Source of the DNA: a virus
IMG/VR virus record: IMGVR_UViG_3300044712_000190
Location: 1 to 41,770 of that record
Length of the DNA: 41,770 nucleotides
Reading direction: 5' to 3' (one strand)
How positions within the stretch are numbered: the first letter of the stretch is position 1; the number at the start of each line of letters is the position of its first letter. The position numbers and the translations under genes are program-made. Below the pieces are notes generated by a model. The model was not told where the DNA came from, searched no databases, and saw only the letters and a list, made by a program, of their open reading frames with translations. Shown here in pieces: positions 7,342 through 16,494 of this stretch.

Positions 7342-7775
7342 TGGGCATCGGATCGTGGTTGTTTGGTGGCGCTGCGGAGTCTGCTGCGAAGCCCGTTGAA
7401 GCGGTCGGGAACGCACTCGACAAACTCTTTACGAGCGACGACGAACGGGCGCAAGCCGCCATCGTCATGGAGCGCCTGCGTCAACAACCTGAACTTCTTC
7501 AGGCCGAGATTACCAAACTGGAAGCGCAACACCCTAGTGTGTTTGTGGCGGGCTGGCGACCCGCACTAGGGTGGGTTTGCGTCGTCAGCATCGGGGTCTA
7601 CTACATCCCGCGCTTTGCCCTTGCTTCGTACCTTTGGGCATCTCAGGTCATTACAACTGGCGTCTGGATGGCCCCGCCTGAAGTCGGTATTGCGGACATT
7701 CTTGGTTTGGTCGGAACCGTTCTTGGCTCTTCTGCGCTCCGTTCATGGGAGAAGAAGAACGAGGTTGCACGGTGA
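7341..7775 (+). CDS. Holin, three-transmembrane type
   Basis: A 144-residue protein that resembles the GTA/phage 3-TM holin family: an amphipathic N-terminal region (GSWLFGGAAESAAKPVEAVGNALDKLF split by charged residues), a charged helix rich in E/Q/R, then WRPALGWVCVVSIGVYY and two further hydrophobic helices, with a VGTVLGSSALRSWEK ending typical of the family. It would make the pores through which the endolysin passes. The start ATG 7341 overlaps the endolysin stop. Confidence 0.85.
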   Translation: MGIGSWLFGGAAESAAKPVEAVGNALDKLFTSDDERAQAAIVMERLRQQPELLQAEITKLEAQHPSVFVAGWRPALGWVCVVSIGVYYIPRFALASYLWASQVITTGVWMAPPEVGIADILGLVGTVLGSSALRSWEKKNEVAR

Positions 7776-7782
7776 TCCTCCA

Positions 7783-7828
7783 CCTTCGCTCTCTTGGTAT
7801 GATACGCACTAGCCGGTCGTGGCGAAGG
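7783..7828 (+). promoter_or_regulatory. Extended -10 promoter inside an RBS-masking inverted repeat
   Basis: TGG-TATGAT (7795..7803) matches an extended -10 promoter 33 bp before the start codon of the next gene. It is flanked by an inverted repeat, CCTTCGC (7783..7789) and GCGAAGG (7822..7828). The right arm contains the ribosome-binding site GAAGGA of the next gene. In a transcript that starts upstream, the site could be folded away; a transcript from this promoter would lack the left arm. No good -35 element is seen. Function is inferred. Confidence 0.35.
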
Positions 7829-7835
7829 AACTTTT

Positions 7836-9335
7836 ATGCCCCTCATTCCGCTTAACATCCCGCCAGGGATCGCCCGAAACGGCACCAAGTACCAAGTCAA
7901 GGGGCGTTGGTACGACGCCAACCTCATGCGCTGGTACGAGGGCGTCTTGCAGCCCATCGGCGGTTACGAGAAGGTCATCGCCACGCAGATGACGGGAACG
8001 CCTCGCGGGGCGATTTCGTGGCGCAACAATGGCGGCGCTCGCTTTGCAGCTTTCGGCACGAACCAGAAGCTCTACATCCTCACGGCCAACGCACTCGCGG
8101 ATGTGACCCCGGTAGGCTTTACCACAGGGGCAGCAGATAGCTCGTCAAGCCTCGGCTATGGGTCTGGGGCTTACGGCGTCGATTACTACGGCACGGCGCG
8201 GTCCCCTCTCGGCGCAGGGACGACGGAAGCCGCCACTTGGTCGTTCGACACATGGGGCAACGATCTCATCGCTTGCTGCACCTCGGACGGCACGATTTAC
8301 GAATGGACCCCACCGACTCCTGCGGCCCTGACGGCCATCACCAACGCGCCAACGCTTTGCACGGGAGTGTTCGTCACCGCTGAACGGCACCTTGTCGCCA
8401 TTGGCCCTGGCGGCGATCAGCGCAAGATTCAGTGGTGCGACCAAGAGAACAACACCGTCTGGACTTCGACGGCAACCAATACGGCGGGCGACCTGACCGT
8501 GGAAACTGCCGGTCGCCTCTGCTGCGCCCGCAAGGTTCGCGGTCAATACCTGCTGCTGTCGGATGTTGACGCCTTCGTGATGTCCTACGTTGGTCGCCCA
8601 TTCATTTACGGCGTCGAGCGGGCGGGTACGGGATGCGGCGTGGTCGGACAGAACGCGGCCATCAGCACGGGCGATTTCTGCGTCTGGATGAGCAACCGGG
8701 GCTTCTGGATGTACGACGGCTATGTGAAGCCCCTGCCTAGCGAGATTGACGACTACGTGTTCAAGGACATTAATACGCAGCAGTTCGTCAAGGTCTGCAC
8801 CGAACACCGCGCAGAGTTTGGTGAGGTGTGGTGGTTCTACCCGTCCAACGCCTCCAGCGAGAACGACCGCTATGTGGTTTGGAACTACCGTGAGAACCAC
8901 TGGACGATCGGTTCCCTCGCTCGGACCTGCGGATTCGACCGTGGTATTTACGAGTACCCCATTTCGGCATCCCCGGACGGGTACATCTACTTCCATGAGT
9001 ATAACTGGTTGGCCGATGGTGCAACGCGGGTGGGTGATGTCTATGTGACCTCTGCACCCATCGAAATCGGCGTGGGCGACCAAGTGCTTGTGGCCCGCCA
9101 ACTACTCCCTGACGAGAAGACTGCCGGTTCAGCCGTAGAAGTCACGTTTGCCACGCAATTCACGCCGGAAGGTACGGAGCGGACGTATGGCCCCTACTCT
9201 TGCGCCTTCACGGATGGCTACACCGACGTTCGATTCACCGGGCGGCAGATCGCCATGACCCTGACCAATGTGGCTGATGAACACTTCCGCATCGGCACCT
9301 TCCGCGTTGATGCGGTGGCCGGGGGCCGTCGATGA
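7836..9335 (+). CDS. Tail nozzle-like virion protein
   Basis: A 499-residue protein that begins MPLIPLNIPPGIARNGTKY and continues with GRWYDANLMRWYEGVLQPIGG, a signature I associate with large tail proteins of short-tailed phages; the repeating beta-rich segments fit a propeller- or nozzle-like tail tube component. No membrane segment. Start ATG 7836 follows GAAGGA. Its stop overlaps the next start (ATGA 9332..9335). It follows the lysis genes rather than the adaptor, but all lie in the same late block. Confidence 0.65.
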   Translation: MPLIPLNIPPGIARNGTKYQVKGRWYDANLMRWYEGVLQPIGGYEKVIATQMTGTPRGAISWRNNGGARFAAFGTNQKLYILTANALADVTPVGFTTGAADSSSSLGYGSGAYGVDYYGTARSPLGAGTTEAATWSFDTWGNDLIACCTSDGTIYEWTPPTPAALTAITNAPTLCTGVFVTAERHLVAIGPGGDQRKIQWCDQENNTVWTSTATNTAGDLTVETAGRLCCARKVRGQYLLLSDVDAFVMSYVGRPFIYGVERAGTGCGVVGQNAAISTGDFCVWMSNRGFWMYDGYVKPLPSEIDDYVFKDINTQQFVKVCTEHRAEFGEVWWFYPSNASSENDRYVVWNYRENHWTIGSLARTCGFDRGIYEYPISASPDGYIYFHEYNWLADGATRVGDVYVTSAPIEIGVGDQVLVARQLLPDEKTAGSAVEVTFATQFTPEGTERTYGPYSCAFTDGYTDVRFTGRQIAMTLTNVADEHFRIGTFRVDAVAGGRR

Positions 9336-10336
9336 AACTCCCGGTTCCGGTTCCTTCTTACGGCCCCGACTGGCAAGCTCGGCAGAACGTTCTCATTGAG
9401 CGAGCCGACGAGGAGAACGTCAAGAAGAACCGCGACAACTACATGGGTGACGGGCGGGTGATCCTGACTGCGCCGGATGGTGGGCTGTGGGCGATTACCG
9501 TTGATGAATATGGCGAACTCAGCACCGTCAACGTGACAACTGGAGAAGCCGCCGTGCATAAATATGACCCGATCTACGACGCCCAAACGCTCGGCATCGT
9601 CAATGGCAAGACGGCCAATCAGATATATGTGCTTGGTCGTCGTGACAATGGATGGAACAGCACCACCACGTTTGGGGATGTTTGCCAGTATCTCGACACT
9701 TCGCAAGACTTGATGAACACCCCTACTACCGGGCAAACACTCTATGTTGTCAGCACCAGTGCCAACGATACTTCAGCCGGTACGGGGGTGCGAACAGTCA
9801 AGATCACTTACTTGGATGCTTCCGGCTTGCAGCAAACAACGACCGCGACGATGAACGGCACCACGGCGGTAGCCATCGGAACGGGGTACTCGTTTATCCA
9901 GTGGGCTGAATCAGTTACGGTTGGGTCGCTTGGGGTCGCTGCGGGGAACATATCAGTGACCAGCACCAATGGAGCTGCAACGGTGGCGACTACGTTTGAG
10001 TTTATCAAGTCTGGTGGCAACCGCAGCATGAGCGGGCGCTTCAAGGTGCCTTCCGACTGCACCGGATACGTTCACAGTGCGTACTACAGTGCGATCAGCA
10101 CTACGATGGACTTCCGGCTGCGGGCAGATGTGGATGCCACCACACGCGCAGTTACGCCGGGAGTGTTCCATTTCCAAGATACCGCGTATCTGAGCAGCGG
10201 GCAAAGCCTCGACAAAGCTGAGGATTGGCTTAAAATGCCCGCAGGGGCGGTCATCAAGATTTCAGCCGTACCGGGTTCCGCCCCGGCAGGAAACCGCGCA
10301 GATGCCAACTTCGACATTCTGTGCATCGCAGACTAG
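9332..10336 (+). CDS. Virion protein, probably tail-associated
   Basis: A 334-residue protein coupled to the preceding tail gene. Residues 1-90 include a charged helix (LIERADEENVKKNRDNYMG) followed by a small beta-sheet region (DGRVILTAPDGGLWAITVDEYG). The rest is Thr/Ser/Gly-rich and predicted to be beta-strand, similar to fibre or tail-spike shafts. A role as a tail accessory or appendage protein is inferred. Confidence 0.6.
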   Translation: MKLPVPVPSYGPDWQARQNVLIERADEENVKKNRDNYMGDGRVILTAPDGGLWAITVDEYGELSTVNVTTGEAAVHKYDPIYDAQTLGIVNGKTANQIYVLGRRDNGWNSTTTFGDVCQYLDTSQDLMNTPTTGQTLYVVSTSANDTSAGTGVRTVKITYLDASGLQQTTTATMNGTTAVAIGTGYSFIQWAESVTVGSLGVAAGNISVTSTNGAATVATTFEFIKSGGNRSMSGRFKVPSDCTGYVHSAYYSAISTTMDFRLRADVDATTRAVTPGVFHFQDTAYLSSGQSLDKAEDWLKMPAGAVIKISAVPGSAPAGNRADANFDILCIAD

Positions 10337-10345
10337 GAGCCGATC

Positions 10346-11047
10346 ATGGCAAACGATTTCGGACTGTTGAACGCAGCGCCACCTTCCGGTCTTCAAGGCT
10401 TCGGGAACGTCAACTATGGTCTTTTGGCCCCGGAGACTGTGGCTCAACTTCAGCAACCGCGCAACTTCCCTGGCGGCACTTACGGTCAGGCGTTGCCCGC
10501 TGACTTTGCGCGTTCCGCCCCGAAGCCGGGCGACTACTACGACCCCTACTACAACCTGCGGAACATCCCCGGTCTGCTCGACAACCCGAACTTCTCTTGG
10601 CTGAAGCAACTGGATACCGGGCCGATGAACATTGCGCTTCCGGCGCAGGTTGTGCCGGGTACGGAAACGGGCAAGTCGAAAGGTGGTCTTGGTGGCTTGA
10701 CTGAGGGGTGGAAAGAAAAGGCCGACCGCATCAAAGACCTGTTCGACTTGTCGGCCAACGTTCAGCAAGCCCCCATTTCCCTTGCAGGGGTTGCCAACCA
10801 GTTTGACTTGAGCGACCCGAACACTTGGGTGGGCCAGTCGAGGGGCAAACTGAACGAGTGGGAGGACAACTTCCGTCAGACGTTCAGCATCAGCGACCCC
10901 AACGCACCGATTGGTGAAATCAAAGGCAAGATCAACGAGTGGGAAGACAATCTGCGTCAAGGGTTGAACATCAACAAGGTCGGCAACGTCAACACATACA
11001 CCAAGCCGGTGAGCAACGTTGTCAAGAAAATCAAGTCTTGGTTCTGA
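10346..11047 (+). CDS. Hypothetical virion protein with internal repeats
   Basis: A 233-residue, Pro/Asn/Gly-rich protein. The C-terminal third contains two similar units of about 28-34 residues: each has a D-(L/I)-SDPN segment followed by G-x-(S/K)-G-K-(L/I)-NEWEDN-(F/L)-RQ. ATG 10346 follows TAGGAG. Its place between tail and ejection-protein genes suggests a minor virion or internal protein. No known domain was recognised. Confidence 0.6.
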   Translation: MANDFGLLNAAPPSGLQGFGNVNYGLLAPETVAQLQQPRNFPGGTYGQALPADFARSAPKPGDYYDPYYNLRNIPGLLDNPNFSWLKQLDTGPMNIALPAQVVPGTETGKSKGGLGGLTEGWKEKADRIKDLFDLSANVQQAPISLAGVANQFDLSDPNTWVGQSRGKLNEWEDNFRQTFSISDPNAPIGEIKGKINEWEDNLRQGLNINKVGNVNTYTKPVSNVVKKIKSWF

Positions 11048-11412
11048 TGTGGCTCACCCATTTCATCAGACTCGCCCCGCTGATCCAGAAGGCACTGGAT
11101 AGGGGCAATGGAACTCACACCCTTGAAGACATCCAACAAGGGCTGGAAGAAGGCCGGTATCAAATCTGGCCCGCTGAAGATGGTGTTGCGATCACCGAAG
11201 TTTTGCAGTATCCAAGGAAGAAAGTGCTTTTTTTCTTCCTGATGGCAGGTAAAATGGAGCATGTACTGGCAAATGCCGGTAAAGCCGAACAAGTCGCAAA
11301 AGACCTCGGTTGCTCGTCGTTAATGTTCAACGGGCGACATGGCTGGCTAAAGTCGCCCCTCATGGCACAAGGCTATAAGCCGCTATGGGTAGCCTTTGAG
11401 AAAGAGGTCTGA
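11047..11412 (+). CDS. GNAT-like phage virion-module protein
   Basis: A 121-residue protein that starts MWLTHFIRLAPLIQKAL. The pattern LEDIQQGLEEGRYQIWP..AITEVLQYPRKKVLFFFL...AKDLGCSSLMFNGRHGW (spread over residues 25-105) looks like a truncated acetyltransferase fold frequently found in podovirus morphogenesis regions. Catalytic residues cannot be assigned. The start overlaps the previous stop (TGATG). A role in virion assembly or modification is inferred from context. Confidence 0.6.
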   Translation: MWLTHFIRLAPLIQKALDRGNGTHTLEDIQQGLEEGRYQIWPAEDGVAITEVLQYPRKKVLFFFLMAGKMEHVLANAGKAEQVAKDLGCSSLMFNGRHGWLKSPLMAQGYKPLWVAFEKEV

Positions 11413-11413
11413 T

Positions 11414-12223
11414 ATGGGTGGAAGCTCACAACCTACGGGCGGCGGCAGCACGATTGATCCGGCGATCCGCGATGCGGTCATCTCCAACTACAACTTTGGA
11501 TCGGGCCTCGCCGCGCAGCCGTATCAGCCCTACACCGGGCAGACGATTGCCAACCAGAACGCGACCCAACAGGCTGCACGGCAAGCTGGTATCGGTATGT
11601 TCAACACCGGGCAACAGGTGCTCGGTACGACACTCTCCAACTTGGGCCAGTTCCAGTCGGGGATGATGAATCCCTACGAGAACCAAGTCATCCAGAACTC
11701 CATTGGCGACATGAACACGGCTCGCATGATGAGCCTCGGCCAGAACGCAGACGCAGCAACCAAGGCCCGTGCCTTCGGTGGTTCGCGGCATGGTGTGGCG
11801 GATTCGCTGACCAACCAAGGCTTCATCCAGAACGTCGGCAACATGGCAAGCCAAGCCCGTCAGCAGGGTTGGGAGCAGAACATGGGCCGTGCGCTGCAAG
11901 CCGCCCAGATGACCCCAGGCATGGTTCAGTCGATGTACGGCAACGTCGAACAGCTTGGCAACATCGGCGCGCAGCAGAATGCCATCGAACAGGCGCAACT
12001 GGATCAGGCGTATCAGCAGTTCCAAGAGGCACGGGCCTTCCCGCAACAGCAGTTGGCCTTGCGCTCCAGTGCGTTGATGGGCGGGTTCGGCGGGACGTAT
12101 CAACCGCCGCAGACGGTTCATCGAAATCAGTTTGGGCAGATGATCGGCGGGGCGGCAGCGGGGGCAAGTATCGGTGGCCCATGGGGTGCTGCGGCGGGCG
12201 GCTTGCTTGGCGCGATAATGTAA
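11414..12223 (+). CDS. Putative internal virion / DNA ejection protein 1
   Basis: A 269-residue Gln/Gly/Ala/Met-rich, mostly helical protein, with a C-terminal glycine-zipper-like membrane segment (GGAAAGASIGGPWGAAAGG, about residues 247-265). Such composition is usual for proteins carried inside podovirus heads that help DNA cross the cell envelope. It starts at ATG 11414 just after the previous stop. It is the first of three consecutive genes of this type. Confidence 0.65.
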   Translation: MGGSSQPTGGGSTIDPAIRDAVISNYNFGSGLAAQPYQPYTGQTIANQNATQQAARQAGIGMFNTGQQVLGTTLSNLGQFQSGMMNPYENQVIQNSIGDMNTARMMSLGQNADAATKARAFGGSRHGVADSLTNQGFIQNVGNMASQARQQGWEQNMGRALQAAQMTPGMVQSMYGNVEQLGNIGAQQNAIEQAQLDQAYQQFQEARAFPQQQLALRSSALMGGFGGTYQPPQTVHRNQFGQMIGGAAAGASIGGPWGAAAGGLLGAIM

Positions 12224-12233
12224 AGGAGCCGTC

Positions 12234-13481
12234 ATGGCAAGTTTCTGGGAAGATGAAGACAAGATGGCGCAACTCGGAGCCTTGGGCTTCGGGTTGCTGC
12301 AAGGCTCCGGGTGGAGTACTGACCCGTCCAACCGCTCCTTCGGCGCAGCGTTGGGCAAGGGTGGCATGGCGATGCTGCAACAGGCCCAACAGCAGAAGGC
12401 TGACAAGCGGGCGAATCGGGCGCTTGCTCTGCAAGAAGAAGAACTGCTCGGCAAACAACACGAACTGCTCCGCAAGCAAGGCATGTTGGCACAGGCGGGC
12501 GGCTGGTGGAAAGACGCTGCCCCGAAGGGTGGTAGCCCGTCTGAGATGTCTGCGGCCTATCGGATGCTAGGCGACAAACTCGCAAGCGCCGGGAACATGG
12601 AGTTCGCCAAGCAAGCCTACGATCAGGCGAAGGCGTACCAAGAAAAGTTCAGCGCCCCGATTACCGCGATGGTCGATGGTAAGCCGGTACTCGCGCAGCC
12701 TAGCGATCTGTCGGCATCGCCTCGGATTCTGTCGGGCATGGCCCCGAAGCCTGAGTTCAAAGAAGCGCCGTTGGGCGACAAGATGCGCGTCTATAACGCG
12801 CTTGACCCGTCGAACGCATCGCAGTGGAATGACTGGCTGATGGGCGTGTCGCCTAGCACCAAGTATATGGCAGACAACCAGCCTAACGCGATCATACAAG
12901 TCGCGGGTGGCGGTTTTGCCGCCGTGCCTACCAGGGGTGCAAACCCAACGGCTACGCCAGTCATGCCGCGCCAAGGGATCGGCTCGTCGCCCCAAGATGT
13001 ACAGGTGCCGAAGGGTTCGCTCCCTGTGACGGCAAGCGGCGCTCTTGCGGCCCCTGAGTCCGTTCCTGCGGCAGTGACCGAGAAACTGGCGACCTCGGAA
13101 GTCTTTGTGAAGAACATCGACAAGACGCTCAAGGAACTTCAAAAGGCACCGGGAGCGGTCGGCTTGCAGAACGTCCTGCCGAACCTGCTGATGGACAAGT
13201 TTGACCCGAAAGGCGTACCGACCCGCGCCGGTATTGCAGACGTTGGCTCACTGAAGATTCTTGAGCGCAGCGGCGCAGCGGTGACGGTTGGTGAATCGGA
13301 GCGTACCAAGCCGTTCATCCCCAAGCCGACTGACGGCCCGGAAACCGTGAAATACAAGTTGGAGCGGCTTCGCGAGATTGCTCTTGAGGAAGCCGAAGCG
13401 TTCAGAAAGCAGTACCGGACGATCCCTGAGACTACGCAGCCGGTAGCCCCTTCGGGAGTTCAGTACCGGAGGGAATACTGA
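12234..13481 (+). CDS. Putative internal virion / DNA ejection protein 2
   Basis: A 415-residue protein. Residues 1-45 are Gly/Leu-rich; residues 45-90 form a long charged helix with many Gln, Lys and Glu (a coiled-coil candidate); the remainder is Ala/Pro-rich, with a helical C-terminus (YKLERLREIALEEAEAFRK). ATG 12234 follows AAAGGAG. Size and position match the middle internal virion protein of podoviruses, an assignment by analogy. Confidence 0.6.
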   Translation: MASFWEDEDKMAQLGALGFGLLQGSGWSTDPSNRSFGAALGKGGMAMLQQAQQQKADKRANRALALQEEELLGKQHELLRKQGMLAQAGGWWKDAAPKGGSPSEMSAAYRMLGDKLASAGNMEFAKQAYDQAKAYQEKFSAPITAMVDGKPVLAQPSDLSASPRILSGMAPKPEFKEAPLGDKMRVYNALDPSNASQWNDWLMGVSPSTKYMADNQPNAIIQVAGGGFAAVPTRGANPTATPVMPRQGIGSSPQDVQVPKGSLPVTASGALAAPESVPAAVTEKLATSEVFVKNIDKTLKELQKAPGAVGLQNVLPNLLMDKFDPKGVPTRAGIADVGSLKILERSGAAVTVGESERTKPFIPKPTDGPETVKYKLERLREIALEEAEAFRKQYRTIPETTQPVAPSGVQYRREY

Positions 13482-13482
13482 C

Positions 13483-15534
13483 ATGGCAACCCGCTTTGAA
13501 GAAACGCTCACTACGGTTCGCGCCCTTCAGGATTCGGGTGCTTCGCAAGAGATGGTCGATCAGGCCATCTCGGAAGGCGGCTACACCACGGACCGCTTCG
13601 ACAAAGCCTACGACCGCTTTGTGGTGAAAGGCGAGAAGCCGGTTGATGTGCAACTGTCACCGGGTGGCGAGAAGGCCCGTCGCGTGGTGCAGTCGGTCAC
13701 GCTCGGCCTGTCTCCGCATATCGAAGCGGCGGTTCGCCCTGGCCCGTATCGCCAGAACCTTGAGGCGCTGCGCGAGGAAGAGGACATTCAGCGCAGACAG
13801 AACCCTGTTGGGGCATTCACTTCTGACCTCGTTGGTGGGGCTGTTGGCGGCGCTCCGCTGGCGCTCCTGAAGGCTCCTGCAACCATCCCCCGACTGATCG
13901 GCCAACAGACTGCCATCGGCGGCACGATGGGCGGCGTACAAGGTGCGCTGGACGCTCGGACACCTGACCGTGAAAGCATGGCGAGCGGGTCGCTCACTGG
14001 GGCTACGGTGGGTGGCGTAATGTCGGCGGGTGCTGGTTTGGCGGTTCCTGTTTTTAGGGGTGGTGGTAAAGCCCTTTGGGGCGCAGTGAATGAAAAAGCA
14101 GCGATTGAGAACGCTGAAGGTATTGGCATCGACAAACTTACGGAAGCCTTGCAAAAGGACGGCTACGACAAGGCCGCAATCATTGCAGAATTGAACAAGT
14201 ACGAGAGCCCGTCGATGTTGTCGCTTCTCGACTTGGTGCATCCGCAGTCCAACACGGCGCAGTTGATCCGTGGTGCAGGGCTTGGCTCTCGCCCTAACCG
14301 TGTCGATACCGCCGCGATTCTTGAAGAACGTCCAATCAAGTCGATGCAAGAGCTGCCAGGTGAGGTCACGCAGCGCACAGGTATTCGCCCAATTGTTGGG
14401 TCGGAAGAACTTGATCGGCTAATCAAAAACCGGGGCAGCGAAGCGAACAGACTTTACACGCAAGCCTACAAGGCAGGAGAAAACAAGCCGCTGACCGATC
14501 CTGAGTCGCTGGCCTTCTTCAACAACCCCTACGTTCAGAAGGTGCTGATGCGGAAGGCACGTGATCTTTACGAGTCGAAGGGTTGGGCGATGCCGGGTAC
14601 TACAACACAGGTTCCGGCGTCTATCGACCCGATGACCGGGAAACCGCTGTCCTTCACGACGCAAACGACACCGTTCATGGACGTTCGCCTCTTTGACACG
14701 CTCAAGAAGGCTGACATGAAGACGCAGCAGATGTATCAGCGCGGTGTAGTCGAGCCTGGGACGGGCGACATCATCGACCGTGCCATCACGGCTGAGTTTG
14801 CCAAATCGACGCGGGAGCCTGCACTTGCTGCCGTTCGTAAGGCGATCCCCGAATACGACGCTGCCTTGTCCAAGTTCAAGGGTGATGTTGAGGTAGAAGA
14901 TGCGTTTGAACTTGGTCGCAAGTTATTCGACATCAAAGACCCCAAGGAATTGAGCGCGGCAGTTTCCAAGATGTCCGCGTCGGAGAAAGAAGCCTTTCGG
15001 TCGGCGGCAGTCAATGAATATCAAGTCAAGATGGCGAAGATAGCTGAAAACAGAGGGGGGCAAGCGACTATCGTGGCTGAAACCCCAGACATACGACAGC
15101 GCCTTCGTCTGCTGTTCGACAGCGACGACGACTTTGGGCGCTACATGACACACCTAAACAAGCAAGCCATCCTCGCCCGCACCAAGAACCTGATGACGGG
15201 TGGTAGCCCTACCACTCCATTGGCAATTTCAAGAGATATTGCTACATCACCTAACTCTGCTCTTGGAGCGGCAGTGCAAGGCAACCCTGCCCCTCTCATC
15301 ACAAACTTGCTTGGGCGTGGTCTGCGCGGTGGGTTACGAGCGCCACAGCAAGCAGTAGATGAGGCTACAACCAGACAAGGGTTGCAAAACCAAGGTTTGC
15401 TTGGCCTTGAAGATACTTTTGCAACCCTCAGAAAGCGCGAACTCGCAATCGCAAGAGAACAGGCAAAGCGCGGGTTGTATTCCAACTTGGTCGGCAGCGC
15501 AGCTAGAGCCGGTCTGCTCGGCCCGATTCAGTAG
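13483..15534 (+). CDS. Putative large internal virion / DNA ejection protein 3
   Basis: A 683-residue protein, the largest of the ejection group. Residues about 100-200 are rich in Gly/Ala with hydrophobic runs (for example GGAVGGAPLALLKAP and GATVGGVMSAGAGLAVPVF) that could insert in membranes; the rest is helical and charged. The start ATG 13483 is one base after the previous stop, with GGAGGG upstream. No lytic transglycosylase motif is visible. The assignment rests on size, composition and gene order. Confidence 0.65.
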   Translation: MATRFEETLTTVRALQDSGASQEMVDQAISEGGYTTDRFDKAYDRFVVKGEKPVDVQLSPGGEKARRVVQSVTLGLSPHIEAAVRPGPYRQNLEALREEEDIQRRQNPVGAFTSDLVGGAVGGAPLALLKAPATIPRLIGQQTAIGGTMGGVQGALDARTPDRESMASGSLTGATVGGVMSAGAGLAVPVFRGGGKALWGAVNEKAAIENAEGIGIDKLTEALQKDGYDKAAIIAELNKYESPSMLSLLDLVHPQSNTAQLIRGAGLGSRPNRVDTAAILEERPIKSMQELPGEVTQRTGIRPIVGSEELDRLIKNRGSEANRLYTQAYKAGENKPLTDPESLAFFNNPYVQKVLMRKARDLYESKGWAMPGTTTQVPASIDPMTGKPLSFTTQTTPFMDVRLFDTLKKADMKTQQMYQRGVVEPGTGDIIDRAITAEFAKSTREPALAAVRKAIPEYDAALSKFKGDVEVEDAFELGRKLFDIKDPKELSAAVSKMSASEKEAFRSAAVNEYQVKMAKIAENRGGQATIVAETPDIRQRLRLLFDSDDDFGRYMTHLNKQAILARTKNLMTGGSPTTPLAISRDIATSPNSALGAAVQGNPAPLITNLLGRGLRGGLRAPQQAVDEATTRQGLQNQGLLGLEDTFATLRKRELAIAREQAKRGLYSNLVGSAARAGLLGPIQ

Positions 15535-15542
15535 GAGCCTTC

Positions 15543-15938
15543 ATGCCCCCTCCCAAGAAAAAGCAACTGCCCCCTGGCCTTCTGTCCGATCCTCCCGCCA
15601 CTGAGCATCAGAAGATTCAACTGGAGCGACTGGAGAAGCAATACGGCAACGGTGGTGTCGGTACGGCCACACCGGAACCCGACATGTCTACGCCTGTCAG
15701 TGCCTTGCCATCTCTGGACCTGTCGCCCGACGAAGAGATCGCGCGGAGAAAGGCGTTGGAAGCCGCCATGAACGCGGCGGGCCTCTACCGTGGCGACTTG
15801 GCTAAATACGTAAACCGCTGGAAGGACTTGAGTGAAGTGGGCGTACCGCCTTGGGTTCTACACAAGACACTCTCGCCGCCGCCGCCTCTTTCGAGAGAAG
15901 TTCAAGGGCTGCTTGGTTTGCCCTATTCTCCACGATAA
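15543..15938 (+). CDS. Hypothetical protein at the end of the late block
   Basis: A 131-residue Pro-rich protein (MPPPKKKQLPPGLLSD...) with a helical middle part (DEEIARRKALEAAMNAAG). It is the last plus-strand gene of the late block. ATG 15543 follows AGGAG. Its final 137 bp overlap a convergent minus-strand gene (15802..15996), and no terminator is visible between them. Confidence 0.65.
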   Translation: MPPPKKKQLPPGLLSDPPATEHQKIQLERLEKQYGNGGVGTATPEPDMSTPVSALPSLDLSPDEEIARRKALEAAMNAAGLYRGDLAKYVNRWKDLSEVGVPPWVLHKTLSPPPPLSREVQGLLGLPYSPR

Positions 15939-15996
15939 CCACGGCGCACCAAACGAAGTTCGACACGACAAGAAAAACTGCAAGCAAGATTTTCAC
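15802..15996 (-). CDS. Small membrane or exported protein
   Basis: A 64-residue protein starting with GTG 15996, with an N-terminal hydrophobic segment (ILLAVFLVVSNFVWCAVVIV) and a short cytoplasmic or periplasmic tail. GAGGTG lies before the start, and the start overlaps the stop of the DUF3310 gene (GTGA), both signs of a real gene. It runs antisense through the end of the gene 15543..15938. It is the last gene of the minus-strand operon. Function unknown. Confidence 0.55.
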   Translation of the reverse strand: MKILLAVFLVVSNFVWCAVVIVENRANQAALELLSKEAAAARVSCVEPKAVRPLHSSPSSGLRI

Positions 15997-16211
15997 GATA
16001 GCACCTCAATCATTTTGTCCAGGTAGTGACGGGCTTTCTTGAGGTCTTCGACCCCGCCCTTGTCCTTGTACCTTGCAATGTACTTTATGACGTTTCCTTG
16101 CAGGTAGCAAGCAAAACCTTCTTGATCCATCCACGACTGCATCGCGTCCCAAGGCTGCACTGTCTTGCTGGTGTAGTGGTTTCCACCTACTTGGGTGTTG
16201 TTTGCACTCAT
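15993..16211 (-). CDS. DUF3310 family protein
   Basis: A 72-residue protein with the family pattern: GGNHYTSKTVQPWD, then a helix and GNVIKYIARYKDKGG followed by DLKKARHYLDKMIE. DUF3310 proteins are common in phages; T7 gp1.7, which has nucleotide kinase activity, contains a related segment. Here the protein consists of this domain only. It starts at ATG 16211, overlapping the previous stop (ATGA). Confidence 0.92.
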   Translation of the reverse strand: MSANNTQVGGNHYTSKTVQPWDAMQSWMDQEGFACYLQGNVIKYIARYKDKGGVEDLKKARHYLDKMIEVLS

Positions 16212-16492
16212 TTCCCCTGACTCCTTATCTGTTGATCGTACTCCTCACCCTCGCCACGGCGGTGGCACCCTTCGCACTTGGGGTCGGTCAGGCTCATATC
16301 GTAGCGGCATTCGGTGCTGCTAGAGTCATCAATCCACACCCAATTCGGGTGTGACCCTGACAACCCATCCATGCCTGAATGTTCCCACCCGTCTTGGACC
16401 CAGTACCCGGTAGTTCGCTTTTTTGTTCGGCAAGCGTCGTACCGCTCGCTGCCGATGGTGGTTTGGTGCGTTTCGTGGTCAAGGACTGGCAC
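16208..16492 (-). CDS. Hypothetical small protein
   Basis: A 94-residue polar protein with start GTG 16492 and AGGA upstream. It contains five-residue aromatic clusters (GYWVQDGWEH, HPNWVWIDD) and a C-terminal Cys/His segment (CEGCHRRGEGEEYD), a possible metal site. Start choice is uncertain, since the first internal Met is at residue 41. Overlaps the DUF3310 start. Confidence 0.55.
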   Translation of the reverse strand: MPVLDHETHQTTIGSERYDACRTKKRTTGYWVQDGWEHSGMDGLSGSHPNWVWIDDSSSTECRYDMSLTDPKCEGCHRRGEGEEYDQQIRSQGK

Positions 16493-16494
16493 GA

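Noticed and set aside
8145-9101. Minus-strand frame of 318 codons within the tail gene
   Set aside because: Antisense shadow of a coupled late gene; composition is typical of a mirror frame.
11426-12484. Minus-strand frame of 352 codons antisense to internal virion genes
   Set aside because: Low-complexity Cys/Ser/Arg-rich product and it spans two genes of the coding strand.
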